Origin: Moraxella atlantae NBRC 14588
GTDB lineage: Bacteria > Pseudomonadota > Gammaproteobacteria > Pseudomonadales > Moraxellaceae
Length of the DNA stretch: 64,000 nt
Assembly: GCF_001591265.1 (NCBI RefSeq)
Contig: NZ_BCUL01000008.1
Location: forward strand, 1-64,000
Direction of reading: 5' to 3'
The position numbers were made by a program, and so were the translations under genes. Below the pieces are notes generated by a model. That model made no database searches and had not been told where the DNA came from. It was given only the letters and a program-made list of their open reading frames with translations. Positions 48,847 through 59,272 of the stretch are shown in pieces. Numbering within the stretch: position 1 is the first letter of the stretch; every line of letters begins with the position of its first letter.

Positions 48847-49728
48847 ATGAAATGGGAAGACAGACAGGGCAGTTCTAACATTGGTATCGGTGGCGCAGCA
48901 GCAGGCGGTGGGATCGGTACATTGATTTTGGGCGGCATTTTATGGTTGGTGTTTGGCATGGATCCAATGACTGCTATGCAAACCAGCCGCGCAGTCACAG
49001 GCGCAGGCAGCCAACAAACGCGCCCACTGGACAACGAAAACGCCACACGCGACCAACGCTTTGCCTCGGTAGTACTGGCGGATACCGAAGCGGTGTGGCA
49101 GCAAGTATTTGCCGAAAATGGCGCGCAATACCGCGAACCTAAGATGATTTTATTTAGTGGTAGCGTGCGCTCAGGTTGTGGTAGCGCGACCTCTGCCACA
49201 GGGCCGTTTTATTGCCCTGCTGACCAACGCGTGTATTTAGACACGTCGTTTTTCCAAGAGATGCGCCAACAGCTTGGTATCACAGGTGACATTCAAGGCT
49301 CAGGCGATGCGCAGAACCGCAACAGCGCAGGTGACTTTGCCGAAGCATATGTGATTGCACACGAAGTTGGGCACCATGTGCAAAACTTGATGGGAATTAG
49401 TGAAAAAGTCAGCGAAGCAAGCCGCACGGTGTCAAAGGCGCAAGCCAACAACCTGTCGGTGCGCCAAGAGCTGCAAGCCGACTGTTTTGCAGGGGTATGG
49501 GCAAACCGCAACGAACAGCGCGTGCACTTTTTGGAAGAAGGCGACATCCAAGAAGCAATCCAAGCTGCCCACCAAATCGGCGATGATCGCCTAGCACAGG
49601 CGGCAGGGCGTGCTGTTGTGCCCGACAGCTTCACCCATGGCACCAGCGAGCAGCGCATGACGTGGTTCTCACGCGGGTTAAAAAACGGCAATATTGCCGA
49701 TTGCGATACCTTTAGTGGTGGGATTTAA
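48847..49728 (+). CDS. ypfJ: YpfJ-family neutral zinc metallopeptidase
   Basis: 293 residues. N-terminus MKWEDRQGSSNIGIGG with a Gly-rich stretch leading into one TM helix (about 22-37), then a periplasmic zincin domain with H172EVGH176 in VIAHEVGHHVQNLMG and the Glu ligand in RQELQADCFAGVWANR. Highly conserved family (PF04228) whose natural substrate is unknown. Alone, ended by the bidirectional terminator shared with rho. Confidence 0.93.
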   Translation: MKWEDRQGSSNIGIGGAAAGGGIGTLILGGILWLVFGMDPMTAMQTSRAVTGAGSQQTRPLDNENATRDQRFASVVLADTEAVWQQVFAENGAQYREPKMILFSGSVRSGCGSATSATGPFYCPADQRVYLDTSFFQEMRQQLGITGDIQGSGDAQNRNSAGDFAEAYVIAHEVGHHVQNLMGISEKVSEASRTVSKAQANNLSVRQELQADCFAGVWANRNEQRVHFLEEGDIQEAIQAAHQIGDDRLAQAAGRAVVPDSFTHGTSEQRMTWFSRGLKNGNIADCDTFSGGI

Positions 49729-49766
49729 GCCAATTTAGCCATAACAAAACACAAAAAGATAAAACA

Positions 49767-49800
49767 CAAAAAAGGGCAATATTATTGGCCCTTTTTTAAT
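49767..49800. terminator. Bidirectional terminator between ypfJ and rho
   Basis: AAAAAAGGGC-AATATTATT-GGCCCTTTTTT with A and T runs on the two sides. Confidence 0.88.
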
Positions 49801-49813
49801 ATTTAGTCATAAC

Positions 49814-51082
49814 TTAGCTTTTATCTTTGCGCGTCATTTGCTCAAAGAATTCATCGTTGGTTTTTGAGTCTTTGAGTTTTTCAAGCAAAAATTCGGTCGC
49901 CTGAATTTCGTCCATCGGGTGCAATAATTTACGCAAAATCCATACTTTACGCAGCATAGCCTCGTCCATCAAACGTTCTTCACGCCGCGTACCCGATTTT
50001 TTGATATTAATGGCAGGGAATACACGTTTTTCGGCGATTTCACGCTCAAGGGTGATTTCTTGGTTGCCCGTACCTTTAAATTCCTCAAAAATCACGTTAT
50101 CCATGCGGCTGCCCGTGTCAATCAAAGCCGTTGAGATAATCGTTAAGCTGCCGCCTTCCTCGATATTGCGCGCCGCGCCAAAAAAGCGTTTGGGTCGCTC
50201 AAGTGCATTGGCATCCACACCACCTGTCAGCACCTTGCCCGATGATGGGATCACCGTGTTATAAGCACGCGCCAAACGGGTGATGGAGTCAAGCAAAATC
50301 ACCACGTCTTGTTTGTGCTCAACCAAGCGTTTGGCTTTTTCAATCACCATCTCAGCAACTTGCACGTGACGCGCAGGCGGCTCATCAAACGTTGAGGCAA
50401 CCACCTCGCCGCGCACGGTGCGCTGCATCTCGGTGACTTCCTCGGGGCGTTCATCAATCAACAACACAATCAAATACACTTCAGGATTATTGCGGGTAAT
50501 TGATTGCGCGATGGATTGTAGCAGTACGGTTTTACCTGCCTTAGGTGGCGCGACGATGATCGAACGCTGTCCTTTACCAATCGGCGCGATTAAATCAATG
50601 ATCCGCCCTGTCAAATCCTCAGTGGTGCCATTGCCAAGCTCAAGTTTTAATTGCTCGGTGGGAAATAAAGGCGTTAGGTTTTCAAAAATCAGCTTGTGGC
50701 GTGAGCGGTCAGGCGTGTCAAAGTTGATTTCATTGACCTTGAGCAAGGCAAAATAACGCTCAGAATCCTTTGGTGGGCGAATCGTACCTGCGATTGAGTC
50801 ACCTGTTTGTAGATTAAAACGGCGAATCTGGCTTGGGCTGACATAAATATCATCAGGGCCTGCCAAATATGAGCCTTCAGATGAGCGCAAAAAGCCAAAT
50901 CCATCGGGCAAAATCTCTAGCACGCCGTCGCCATAAATGGCCTCACCGTTACGCGCATGGGTTTTTAAAATCGCAAAAATAATATCTTGCTTGCGGCTAC
51001 GCGCCATGTTATCTAAGCCCATTTGTTGGGCAATAGCAAGCAACTCGGCAACGGATTTTCGTTTAAGTTCGGTAAGATTCAT
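49814..51082 (-). CDS. rho: Transcription termination factor Rho
   Basis: Hexameric RNA helicase that ends untranslated transcripts. 422 residues, without insertion domain: N-terminal helix bundle ([19 protein letters not shown]), cold-shock RNA-binding fold ([15 protein letters not shown]), Walker [12 protein letters not shown] near 178, Walker [17 protein letters not shown]-loop [20 protein letters not shown]. trxA lies upstream as in many proteobacteria. Confidence 0.98.
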   Translation of the reverse strand: MNLTELKRKSVAELLAIAQQMGLDNMARSRKQDIIFAILKTHARNGEAIYGDGVLEILPDGFGFLRSSEGSYLAGPDDIYVSPSQIRRFNLQTGDSIAGTIRPPKDSERYFALLKVNEINFDTPDRSRHKLIFENLTPLFPTEQLKLELGNGTTEDLTGRIIDLIAPIGKGQRSIIVAPPKAGKTVLLQSIAQSITRNNPEVYLIVLLIDERPEEVTEMQRTVRGEVVASTFDEPPARHVQVAEMVIEKAKRLVEHKQDVVILLDSITRLARAYNTVIPSSGKVLTGGVDANALERPKRFFGAARNIEEGGSLTIISTALIDTGSRMDNVIFEEFKGTGNQEITLEREIAEKRVFPAINIKKSGTRREERLMDEAMLRKVWILRKLLHPMDEIQATEFLLEKLKDSKTNDEFFEQMTRKDKS

Positions 51083-51521
51083 ATACTAACTACATGATGA
51101 TGCAAGGATTTTTATAAAAAATCGTGGATAATGCCCACCAGTTTTGACACGCTCAATGCGTCTGCCAAGCCTATCCAACCAAATCCAAGACAACCGCCGA
51201 CATCACAACACGCACTTTGGCAAGGTACAAACACTACCCAGTTGCCAAAACAATTGCGCCATCAACGGCGTAAACGTAGAATAATTAAGAAAAGAATGCC
51301 AGATTTGACAACAGCGCGTCACGACTGCCCAAAAAAATACAGTTCAGCGTCGGCGATGGTATCAAACTAAAAATACACAGACAAGACAAATGATTGCCTT
51401 GAGCGACAGGGCACAAATACCCTTGTAGATACCGCATTCTTACAGCCACTCAGCTTTTTATCATCATGCGTTATCATCATGTGCTGATCGCGGCATTTTA
51501 CCGCACGGTATCGTGGGCTAC
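51083..51521 (-). promoter_or_regulatory. Long rho leader
   Basis: About 430 bases between the promoter at 51522 and the rho start, with no convincing gene. Long untranslated leaders before rho serve autoregulation by Rho-dependent attenuation in E. coli; on the transcribed strand this leader is unusually long. A 79-codon open frame on the plus strand is not supported. Confidence 0.5.
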
Positions 51522-51551
51522 ACTATACGATAAGCCAAACAATATTGTCAA
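51522..51551 (-). promoter_or_regulatory. Sigma-70 promoter of rho
   Basis: Minus strand TTGACA (51546-51551), 18-bp spacer, TATAGT (51522-51527). Confidence 0.78.
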
Positions 51552-51589
51552 GTGTTGGCAAATCATCTTGCAAAAAAATAACCCAAAAT

Positions 51590-51628
51590 TAAATAAAAAA
51601 AGCAAACGGTAGGTGATACCGTTTGCTT
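51590..51628 (-). terminator. Terminator of trxA
   Basis: AAGCAAACGGTA-GGTGA-TACCGTTTGCTT, a perfect 12-bp stem, with the U-tract on the minus strand. It separates trxA from the rho promoter. Confidence 0.93.
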
Positions 51629-51659
51629 GGTAATGTTATAGCTTGTTTTAACCGAATGC

Positions 51660-51983
51660 TTATAGGTGCTTATCTAGCAGCGCGGCAAGTTGCGGCTTTT
51701 GCTGCAAGCCAACGATGTTATCGACTTTTTCACCATTTTTGAACACAAACAGCGTTGGAATGCTGCGAATACCATATCGTGCTGCTAAGTTTGGATTGGC
51801 ATCGACATCAATTTTGACGATACGCACTTTGTCACCATAGTCAGCAGCAAGCTCATCTAAAATCGGTGCGATGGCTTTACAAGGGCCGCACCATTGCGCC
51901 CAAAAATCGACCAGCACGGGTGCGTCAGATTGTAGCACCGCTTTTTCAAAGGTATCTTCACCTGCATGAATAACGCCAGACAT
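51660..51983 (-). CDS. trxA: Thioredoxin
   Basis: General disulfide reductase, 107 residues from the ATG at 51983, which has AAGGA nine bases upstream (the frame is open to 52064 but that part is not family sequence). Active site WCGPC with Cys32 and Cys35, cis-Pro in RSIPTLFVFKNG. The spacer to mini-element copy D is 105 bp and that element's promoter-like sequence points toward trxA. Confidence 0.97.
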   Translation of the reverse strand: MSGVIHAGEDTFEKAVLQSDAPVLVDFWAQWCGPCKAIAPILDELAADYGDKVRIVKIDVDANPNLAARYGIRSIPTLFVFKNGEKVDNIVGLQQKPQLAALLDKHL

Positions 51984-52088
51984 CGTTTTTTCCTTTTTAA
52001 AATTAAAAAATTGAACGTAAAAATCTTGCTGGGTTTGATATGGGGTGCGTACAACAAAAAACAAGCCGAGTTGTGTTTTTGAGATGGT

Positions 52089-52429
52089 TTGACTTCCTCC
52101 CCTCCCTATCGTTCGGGGATTCCTTCTGCAAGACGGTCAAGCCCGACCGCAAACCTAAGACAATGGCAACCGCCCGTACGACACACCGTACATCTTAGGT
52201 TCTTATTTTAAGCTAATCCTACCGTTAGGATTGTCATAGACACGAATTAGCTTAAGTGTGTGTTTGGAAACGTCTTACCAGTTAAGTTACTGCGTACTCG
52301 CAATTTAGTCTTAACTTAACTGTGGAATGTAAGACATTGAATATAGTGAGATGAGTATAGCAAAACTCATCGCATTTAACAATTGCCTTATATCCACCGC
52401 CTGAAGTCGCAGGTTTACGGCAACGAATG
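52089..52429 (-). mobile_element. 341-bp mini-element, copy D
   Basis: Ends as in the other copies: TTTAT flank at the left (52429), GTCAA right end (52089). Near identical to copy B inside, but the right-end stem has the GGTC/GACC form and the terminal hairpins have decayed: the left stem reads CCTGCG in place of CCACCG and has lost one base, the right hairpin loop is changed to GAACGATAG. Promoter-like pair TTGTTA-17-TATACT at 52354-52382, directed at trxA. Confidence 0.9.
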
Positions 52430-52601
52430 ATAAAACCAATTGTGAGGTTTGAAAAAATCAATGATACTATCAAAGACCGTGTGCAAAGACCGTGTGATGG
52501 GCAAAACCGCTTGTCACCACTGGGCGAAAATGCGTAAAATAAAGCGATTTTGGCGGCAAAGCCGTGTTTTGATTTGACAAGCGACTGGAATAAGCAACCA
52601 T

Positions 52602-54161
52602 ATGCCCGATTTACTTGCTGATAATGAGCTGATGGCCGCCATTGATATTGGTTCAAACAGTTTTCATCTTGCCATTGCGCGGCTTGATCATCGTGAGGTG
52701 CGTAAGCTTGCCTCGATGTCTGAAAAAGTCCAGCTGGCAGCAGGGCTCGATGATAACAATTATTTGTCCGAAGAGGCGCAGCAGCGTGGGCTAGATTGTC
52801 TGGCGCGGTTTGTTGGGCGGCTTGATGCGGTGTCGCCGCAGCGGCTGCGAATTGTGGCAACCAACGCCTTGCGCCAAGCCAAAAATGCCGATGAGTTTAT
52901 CGCGCGTGCCAATCAGATTTTACCCAAACCGCTTGAGGTCATCGCAGGGCGTGAAGAGGCGCGGCTGATTTATTTGGGTGTGTCGCACACCAATGCCAGT
53001 ACGGACAAGCGGTTGGTGATTGATATTGGCGGCGGCTCGACGGAATTTATTATCGGCAAGGGTTTTGATCCGATTTTGACCGAAAGCCTGCAAATGGGCT
53101 GCGTGGCGTTTACCAAGGCGTTTTTTGCAGATGGGCATATCACCGACAAAGGCTTTGACAAGGCGATGGCGGCGGCACGTAAAGAGGTCTTGAGCATCAG
53201 CCGTCTGTACCAAAAAACAGGCTGGGACAGCGTGACAGGCTCAAGCGGTACGATTAAGGCGGTTAATCAGATTTTGTTGCAACTTGGGCTTGCGGACGAA
53301 CAAGAGCGCATCACCCTGCACGGGGTCAAAGAGCTGCAACGCTTGTTGGTTAAAGCCAAACACGTCAATGACATCGATTTTGCCGATATTAAAGATACGC
53401 GCAAGGCGGTGTTGCCTGCAGGCGTGGCAGTGCTGCTTGCCGCCATGAGCGTGCTGGGCATTGAGACAATTCGGTATTCTGACGGCGCATTGCGCGAGGG
53501 CGTGATGTATGACATGCTTGGACGTTTTGCCAGTGAAGATGTGCGCGACCGCAGTGTGCAGGCATTGATTGTGCGTTATTCGGTGGATAAAAAACAAGCC
53601 AAACGCGTGGTCAAAACCGCGCAGCTCTTATTTGATCAAGTTAAAAATCGGCTTGGGCTAGACGATGAGGACGCGGATTTGCTGCGCCGCGCCGCGTATT
53701 TGCACGAGATTGGGCTGGCGATTAGCCACAGCAGCTACCACCGTCACAGCGCGTATTTGCTGCAAAACTCAGATATCGACGGTTTTTCACAGGTTGATAA
53801 AACCCGTATGGCACAGCTGGTGCTGCACCATCGGCGCAAGCTAAAAATCGAAGGCTATGACGAAGTTAAAATGGTCGGCGGTGACAGCTTGGTGTATTTG
53901 ACGTTGCTTCTTAGGCTAGCAGTGATTTTGCACCACAACCGCAGCAAGCAAGACGAGTTTGATTTGCGCCTAAGCGTGCAAGACGAAACGCATTGGACGC
54001 TGGCATTACACGATGACAGCGATAGCGGTGGGGTGTTGATAAGTGATTTACATGATGAAGCCGAAGCATGGCAAAAATGGCACATGCATTTAACCATTGA
54101 GTTGTTGAGCACATCGCAGACTGCCGCAGAGCAACTGCAACCATCGGCTGAGGCAAAGTGA
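52602..54161 (+). CDS. ppx: Exopolyphosphatase (Ppx/GppA family)
   Basis: Hydrolyses polyphosphate (or pppGpp). 519 residues with actin-like ATPase fold: [17 protein letters not shown] at the start, [14 protein letters not shown] near 140, [11 protein letters not shown] near 213, and a C-terminal HD-type domain ([21 protein letters not shown]). Overlaps accA by 4 bp (ATGA). Confidence 0.94.
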   Translation: MPDLLADNELMAAIDIGSNSFHLAIARLDHREVRKLASMSEKVQLAAGLDDNNYLSEEAQQRGLDCLARFVGRLDAVSPQRLRIVATNALRQAKNADEFIARANQILPKPLEVIAGREEARLIYLGVSHTNASTDKRLVIDIGGGSTEFIIGKGFDPILTESLQMGCVAFTKAFFADGHITDKGFDKAMAAARKEVLSISRLYQKTGWDSVTGSSGTIKAVNQILLQLGLADEQERITLHGVKELQRLLVKAKHVNDIDFADIKDTRKAVLPAGVAVLLAAMSVLGIETIRYSDGALREGVMYDMLGRFASEDVRDRSVQALIVRYSVDKKQAKRVVKTAQLLFDQVKNRLGLDDEDADLLRRAAYLHEIGLAISHSSYHRHSAYLLQNSDIDGFSQVDKTRMAQLVLHHRRKLKIEGYDEVKMVGGDSLVYLTLLLRLAVILHHNRSKQDEFDLRLSVQDETHWTLALHDDSDSGGVLISDLHDEAEAWQKWHMHLTIELLSTSQTAAEQLQPSAEAK

Positions 54162-55009
54162 TGACCGCCACATCAACTGACCAACAAACCCAAGCCGTCG
54201 AACGCGTCTGGCAAAAGGTACAATTGGCGCGTCATGCCAAACGTCCGTTGTTCTTGGATTATGCCGCTGCGTTGTTTGGTGAGTTTGATATCTTGCAAGG
54301 CGATCGCGTGTTTGGTGATGACAAGGCGATTTTGGGCGGGCTGGCAACGTTTGATGGGCAGGCGGTGATGTTGATTGGGCAACACCGTGGACGCAGCACG
54401 CGTGAGCGCATCGAGCACAATTTTGGTATGGCGCATCCTGAGGGCTACCGCAAGGTGGTGCGGCTTGTCAAACTTGCCGAACGTTTTGGCATTCCTGTGC
54501 TGACGTTTATTGACACCCAAGGCGCGTACCCCGGTGTGGGTGCAGAGGAGCGCGGACAGGCGCAGGCGATTGCTGAGTGTTTGGCGGTGTTTTCGGCATT
54601 GAATGTGCCAACGATCGCGACCATCATCGGTGAGGGCGGTTCGGGTGGTGCGTTGGCATTGGGCGTGGCTGACCGCGTCAATATGCTAGAAAATAGCATT
54701 TATTCGGTGATATCGCCTGAGGGCTGCGCATCGATTTTGTGGAAAACCGCTGAGCAAGCGCCCAAAGCCAGTGCTGCGCTCAAGCTTACCGCCGAGGATC
54801 TGGCAGGGTTTGGGTTGATTGATCATGTCATCCGTGAGGGGGCAGGGGCGCATATCGACAGCGCGGCGACCATCAGCGCGTTACACGAAGCATTACGCGC
54901 CCAACTTGATCATTTGCAAGCCATGCCAAACGCCGAACGTCTCAACCAGCGGTACGCCAAACTCATGATGTACAATTCAACCATCGAGCAAACACCAGCG
55001 TTGGCGTAA
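54158..55009 (+). CDS. accA: Acetyl-CoA carboxylase carboxyltransferase subunit alpha
   Basis: Forms malonyl-CoA with AccD for fatty acid synthesis. 283 residues with the crotonase-type core: [62 protein letters not shown] and [13 protein letters not shown]. It lacks the first 35 to 40 residues of E. coli AccA (319), beginning directly at [10 protein letters not shown]; as I recall, Acinetobacter AccA is short in the same way. Translation probably coupled to ppx. Confidence 0.96.
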   Translation: MMTATSTDQQTQAVERVWQKVQLARHAKRPLFLDYAAALFGEFDILQGDRVFGDDKAILGGLATFDGQAVMLIGQHRGRSTRERIEHNFGMAHPEGYRKVVRLVKLAERFGIPVLTFIDTQGAYPGVGAEERGQAQAIAECLAVFSALNVPTIATIIGEGGSGGALALGVADRVNMLENSIYSVISPEGCASILWKTAEQAPKASAALKLTAEDLAGFGLIDHVIREGAGAHIDSAATISALHEALRAQLDHLQAMPNAERLNQRYAKLMMYNSTIEQTPALA

Positions 55010-55044
55010 ACGATTCTCAACCACTTGCCGTTTTTAAAAAAAAT

Positions 55045-56427
55045 TTGTCTGCGCCTACTCTACCGACCACCGAGCTTTGCCACACCGTTGCCGATAGCTA
55101 CCACCATCAGCTGTTGCCGTTTTATGCCCAGTTTGACCAAGCGCTGCCGCCGTGTATTTATGTCGCTTGTAGCGGTGGGCGCGATTCGTTGGTATTGCTA
55201 GATAGTCTTTGCCAATTAAGCCGTCAGCTTAATGTGCCGCTGCAAGTGTTGCACGTCAATCATCGCTTGCAAGTGATAAGTGATGACTGGCAACAGCAGG
55301 TTGAAGCGTTTTGTATGGCGCGAGGGCTAGCGTGCGTTAGTTTGACGCTAGATTGGCAAGCCGACCGCGTTGGGCAAGTCGTTGGGCAAGTCAATGAGCA
55401 AACCGCCCGTCAAGCGCGTTATCAGGCATTGGCAAATTGGCTAGATACTCATCATACCGCTGCTGCGCCGCCTGTGTTGGTATTGGCGCACCATGCCGAT
55501 GATCATGCCGAAACTTTTTTGCTCAATTTGTGCCAAGGTACGGGCTTACGCGGACTGGTGGGGATGCGCGCGGTGCGTGTGCAGCATGAATTTGGTCTGC
55601 CGCTGCTGTTGTGGCGACCGTTGCTTACCATCAGCCGTGCGACGATTAGTGCGTATGCTGATGCCAAGGCTCTGCCATACGTTGATGACCCGACCAATGT
55701 CGGTACGCACAACCGCCGCGCGTGGCTACGGGCGCAAGTATTGCCGCTGCTTAAAGCCGAATTTGGCGGATTGTTAGACAATATCACGCGCACCAGTGCC
55801 AACCTTGCCGACGCTGAATATATCGTCAATGCACAAGCTGAACAGGATTTGGCGGCGTGTTTGCTGACGGGTGATGCTGCGGATTGGACGCCGACCCAAT
55901 CGCGGCTTGATATCGCGCAAGTTACGGTCTTGCCGTTACCACGGGTGCGCGCGCTGTTGCGCCTATGGCTTGCGTACGGTCAGCCATACGCACCGCCGCA
56001 GCAGGTCATTACGCAAATCATCGCACTACTTGGGCTCGCCGAGCAATCACCGTTATCCGTACAAAGCCAAATTCATTGGCAAGGCGTGACTGTGCGGCGT
56101 TATCAGATGACCTTATATCGGCTTGATGCTCATTACGCCAGTGAGCACGCGCATTGGGCAGATAGCACACGGGTGCAAGCAGCGGTGGCGGCAATGTTGG
56201 CGACGCTTACCCCCAAGCCCGATTTTTATCCCATGTTTAGCTTACGCCGTCCACACGCAGGCGAGCGTTTTCGCCGTCAAGGCAAAAGCTTTCATGAACC
56301 TTTAAAAAAACTTTGCCAACGCCTTGCTATTGCCAGTTGGCAGCGTGATTTGCTGTGGGTGATAGAACATGATGGGCAGGCGCGCGCATTGTGGCTGCCG
56401 CAGCGTCTGATCTGGCTAGCGGCTTGA
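55045..56427 (+). CDS. tilS: tRNA(Ile)-lysidine synthase
   Basis: Converts C34 of tRNA-Ile(CAU) to lysidine. 460 residues. PP-loop YVACSGGRDSLVLLDSL (canonical SGGxDS), HVNHRLQ and LAHHADDHAETFLLNL are the family motifs; the C-terminal TilS domain ends RPHAGERFRRQGKSFHEPLKKL. Start unclear: the frame has no ATG before the fold, TTG at 55045 is the nearest, without a good ribosome site. Confidence 0.94.
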   Translation: MSAPTLPTTELCHTVADSYHHQLLPFYAQFDQALPPCIYVACSGGRDSLVLLDSLCQLSRQLNVPLQVLHVNHRLQVISDDWQQQVEAFCMARGLACVSLTLDWQADRVGQVVGQVNEQTARQARYQALANWLDTHHTAAAPPVLVLAHHADDHAETFLLNLCQGTGLRGLVGMRAVRVQHEFGLPLLLWRPLLTISRATISAYADAKALPYVDDPTNVGTHNRRAWLRAQVLPLLKAEFGGLLDNITRTSANLADAEYIVNAQAEQDLAACLLTGDAADWTPTQSRLDIAQVTVLPLPRVRALLRLWLAYGQPYAPPQQVITQIIALLGLAEQSPLSVQSQIHWQGVTVRRYQMTLYRLDAHYASEHAHWADSTRVQAAVAAMLATLTPKPDFYPMFSLRRPHAGERFRRQGKSFHEPLKKLCQRLAIASWQRDLLWVIEHDGQARALWLPQRLIWLAA

Positions 56428-56579
56428 TTTTTAGCCAGATTTGCTGCTTGAAAAACGGTATTTTTTGCCCAAATTGTGCTACACTTGCCCGATGTTGTGG
56501 GGCACGCGTAGGCAGATAATGGCTGATGCGGTTGCCCAGTTTTTGATGATGTGACACGTTTTAAGAGGTGCACCCACCG

Positions 56580-57482
56580 ATGGCACAACCGATTTTGCCC
56601 GCAGCGATTGCGTTTTTGGGCGGAGGTAATATGGCGCAGGCGTTGATCAGCGGACTGCTTGCCCAAGGTCACCCTGCTGACCGTTTGCACGTTGCCGATA
56701 CGGACACCGCGAAGCTTGCTGATTTGGCAGCGCAAGGCGTGCGGATCTATGATGCCAGCGTAGGGCAAACGCCTGAGGCAATTCGTGCTGCCGAGGTTGT
56801 AGTACTGGCGGTCAAGCCGCAAGTGCTGCAAGCCGTGCTGACACCGCTGCAAGGCGTGTGGGATAGGCAGTTGGTGATTTCGATTGTCGCAGGTATTGCA
56901 CTTGCCACGCTCAAAGACTGGCTAGCCGCTTCTTTGGCGGTGGTGCGCGCGATGCCTAACACGCCTGCGATGATTCAGCAAGGCGCGACCGCCCTGTACG
57001 CCGATGTCGAGGTGAGCACCGATCAACGCACTCTTGCCGAACAGCTGTTGTCAGCCGTTGGGTTGGTGCGCTGGTTGGATGATGAAACGCTGCTAGATGC
57101 TGCCACGGCAATTTCAGGTTCTGCGCCTGCGTATGTGTTTTATTTGCTTGAGCATATGATTGCCACAGGCGAGACAATGGGGCTAAATACCGCCGATGCT
57201 ACCGCGCTTGCCTTACAAACTGCGGTGGGTGCGGCGCAAATGGCAGCCCAAAGCCACCGCCAAGGTACTGATACACCAACGACCTTACGCCAAAAAGTCA
57301 CCTCACCCAATGGCACCACCCAAGCGGCGATTGCAGCATTGGATGCGGCAGACGTTGGGCAAGCCATTGCACAAGCCATGCACGCCTGTGCCACGCGTTC
57401 GCGACAAATCAGCCAAGAATTTGGTGCAACACCACCCACCGCCGTGCAAACCACGGGTAAACCAACAGGCAAGCCACAATGA
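56580..57482 (+). CDS. proC: Pyrroline-5-carboxylate reductase
   Basis: Last step of proline synthesis, NAD(P)H dependent. I choose the ATG at 56580 (300 residues), as AAGAGGTG nine bases upstream is a good ribosome site; the GTG at 56568 lies inside it. AIAFLGGGNMAQALISGLLAQG is the dinucleotide site, VRAMPNTPAMIQQG and GSAPAYVFYLLEHM the family signatures. A Thr/Pro-rich tail ends the protein. Overlaps yggT by 4 bp. Confidence 0.95.
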   Translation: MAQPILPAAIAFLGGGNMAQALISGLLAQGHPADRLHVADTDTAKLADLAAQGVRIYDASVGQTPEAIRAAEVVVLAVKPQVLQAVLTPLQGVWDRQLVISIVAGIALATLKDWLAASLAVVRAMPNTPAMIQQGATALYADVEVSTDQRTLAEQLLSAVGLVRWLDDETLLDAATAISGSAPAYVFYLLEHMIATGETMGLNTADATALALQTAVGAAQMAAQSHRQGTDTPTTLRQKVTSPNGTTQAAIAALDAADVGQAIAQAMHACATRSRQISQEFGATPPTAVQTTGKPTGKPQ

Positions 57483-58114
57483 CCAGTATCATCGCAGGGT
57501 TATTTGACATCGTTGTAGGCAGCGTCATGCTGCTTTTGTTCGTGCGCTTTATGCTGCAATTTGCCGAAGTTGAGACCAAACAGCCGTTCGCCCGTGTGAT
57601 TTATCGGATTACACACGTAGTGGACGTGTTTGGGCGGATTTTTCCGACGTGGTTGGATGGCAAAATCAATACCGCCGCGCTGGCGTTGATGGCATTGCTG
57701 CGCCTGATTTATATTTGGGGTGTGCTACAAATGCTTAATTTGGACAGCCAGTATATTGGCTGGTTTCAGATGAATGACTTTAATCTAAAAATGGTTGAGC
57801 ATTTACACCGCTATTTTTCGCCATTTATGCTGGTGTTTGTTACTTTGATGACGCTGGTGCTGGATTTTTTGCGCATGTGCCGCTATTTGATTATCGCGTC
57901 ATTTTTGGTCAGTTGGGTGGTGTTTTTTAGCAATAAAATGCCACCAGCGTTTACCATGATCGAGCAGCTGAGCCAGCCGATCATCGCGCCGTTTCGTAAG
58001 CTGCTGCCCGCTACAGGCATGTTGGATTTTGCACCGATGATTGGCTTTTTTGCCATCACGTTGTTGGAACTGGTCGTGCAAACCATGGCGGTATATTTGC
58101 TGACTTTGACTTAA
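57479..58114 (+). CDS. yggT: YggT-family membrane protein
   Basis: 211-residue membrane protein with two copies of the YGGT unit (residues about 5-90 and 120-205), each with hydrophobic segments; the second contains PIIAPFRKLLPATGMLDFAPMIG, the conserved part. The family has been tied to osmotic stress tolerance and potassium uptake, without a proven mechanism. proC-yggT is a common pair. Confidence 0.92.
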   Translation: MTSIIAGLFDIVVGSVMLLLFVRFMLQFAEVETKQPFARVIYRITHVVDVFGRIFPTWLDGKINTAALALMALLRLIYIWGVLQMLNLDSQYIGWFQMNDFNLKMVEHLHRYFSPFMLVFVTLMTLVLDFLRMCRYLIIASFLVSWVVFFSNKMPPAFTMIEQLSQPIIAPFRKLLPATGMLDFAPMIGFFAITLLELVVQTMAVYLLTLT

Positions 58115-58135
58115 AAATATAGCTAAGTGGTTAAA

Positions 58136-58164
58136 AATTTTAACTAAAAATATTAGTTAAAATT
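58136..58164. terminator. AT-rich perfect inverted repeat between yggT and the YpjD-like gene
   Basis: AATTTTAACTAA and TTAGTTAAAATT, 12 bp each, loop AAATA. It lies between convergent genes and could end both; GC content of the stem is low, so strength is doubtful. Confidence 0.5.
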
Positions 58165-58185
58165 ATGGGTAAAAATACGGACAAA

Positions 58186-58989
58186 TCAGCCGCGCTGCAA
58201 CACCACTTCAAGGACAAACTTGGTACCAAGAAACGCGATTGCCAACAATGCCACGCCGTACAGGGTCATATTCGCCGCGCGCCCCCCACGCCAGCCATAG
58301 CGCCAATGCCCAATCAGCAACGCGCCAAATACCAACCACGACAACACGCTAAACACCGTTTTGTGGGTCAAATGCTGCGCCAATAAATTGGTCGTATCAG
58401 CAAACCCAAGCCCCAGCGCAACCGTCAGCAGCACAAAACCTGCGCCAATCATATCAAACAACAACGCTTCCATGCTTTGTAGTGCAGGCAGGCGATTGAC
58501 CCACAGCGGATGCTCACGCACGCGCTTAAGTTCAGCAATTTGTAAGCGAAGCACCACCGCTTGCACCGCCGCCATCACAAGTAGGCAATACGCCGCAATC
58601 GAAGCCACGATATGCGCTTGCAACATCGGTGAGAGTTGATAAATCGCATGATACGGCGCATCGGCAAGATAGCCCACCATCGCCCCACCCAGTGCCAGCG
58701 GCAACGCCAGTACGCCAAGCGCGACAATCGGACGCAGCAGACAAAAACCAACATAAAACAGCAGCACCAACCACGAGGTCAGCGACAGCACATTATATAG
58801 GTTAAAATTTAAGCCAAACGGCGTGGCGATTTTGGGATACAGCACCGCGGCGTGTGCCACCAAACCCACCACCGTCAGTCCCAGCACCAGCTTTTTTGAC
58901 AGCAGTTGCCCGCGCAATAAGCCTTTGACGATATAGCCCATCGCCAAGCCATAGCACACCAAGCACACCCACCACACCGCTGTCATCAT
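58186..58989 (-). CDS. YpjD-like inner-membrane protein (CcsA/HemX group)
   Basis: 267-residue protein with eight TM segments. HIVASIAAYCLLVMAAVQAVVL and FDMIGAGFVLLTVALGLGF, HKTVFSVLSWLVFGALLIGHWRYGWRG carry the His and aromatic residues of the cytochrome c assembly (CcsA-like) family. E. coli YpjD lies beside ffh in the same divergent way and has no settled role. Confidence 0.88.
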   Translation of the reverse strand: MMTAVWWVCLVCYGLAMGYIVKGLLRGQLLSKKLVLGLTVVGLVAHAAVLYPKIATPFGLNFNLYNVLSLTSWLVLLFYVGFCLLRPIVALGVLALPLALGGAMVGYLADAPYHAIYQLSPMLQAHIVASIAAYCLLVMAAVQAVVLRLQIAELKRVREHPLWVNRLPALQSMEALLFDMIGAGFVLLTVALGLGFADTTNLLAQHLTHKTVFSVLSWLVFGALLIGHWRYGWRGGRAANMTLYGVALLAIAFLGTKFVLEVVLQRG

Positions 58990-59272
58990 GATTACAACCT
59001 GACTTTGCCAAATCTTGATCGTTCACTGTCGGCACAGCGTTACGCAACACGCAGGGCAGATTGGCTTACCCACCGCCATTGAAAACGCCGCGCAAAGTCC
59101 TATTTTAACAGCAAATCATTAGCAGTTTTGGCATTTTTGTCATAAAATAGCAAAATATTACTGCTTATATTCAGCGCGGATTGGTAAAATTTTGCCAAGC
59201 GTTTGACAAAAAAATTTTAAGGGTGTTGTCAGCCAATGCTGATTTACACACCGCAATCAGTTAGGACGTGTT

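Noticed and set aside
51131-51370. 79-codon plus-strand open frame in the rho leader
   Set aside because: Low-complexity basic translation, no ribosome site, no recognisable motif, and it lies antisense in the rho leader.
54158-54265. AccA as truncated or broken at its N-terminus
   Set aside because: No frameshift or remnant of the missing part is found upstream (ppx is intact and overlaps the start), and a short AccA appears normal for the family in Moraxellaceae.
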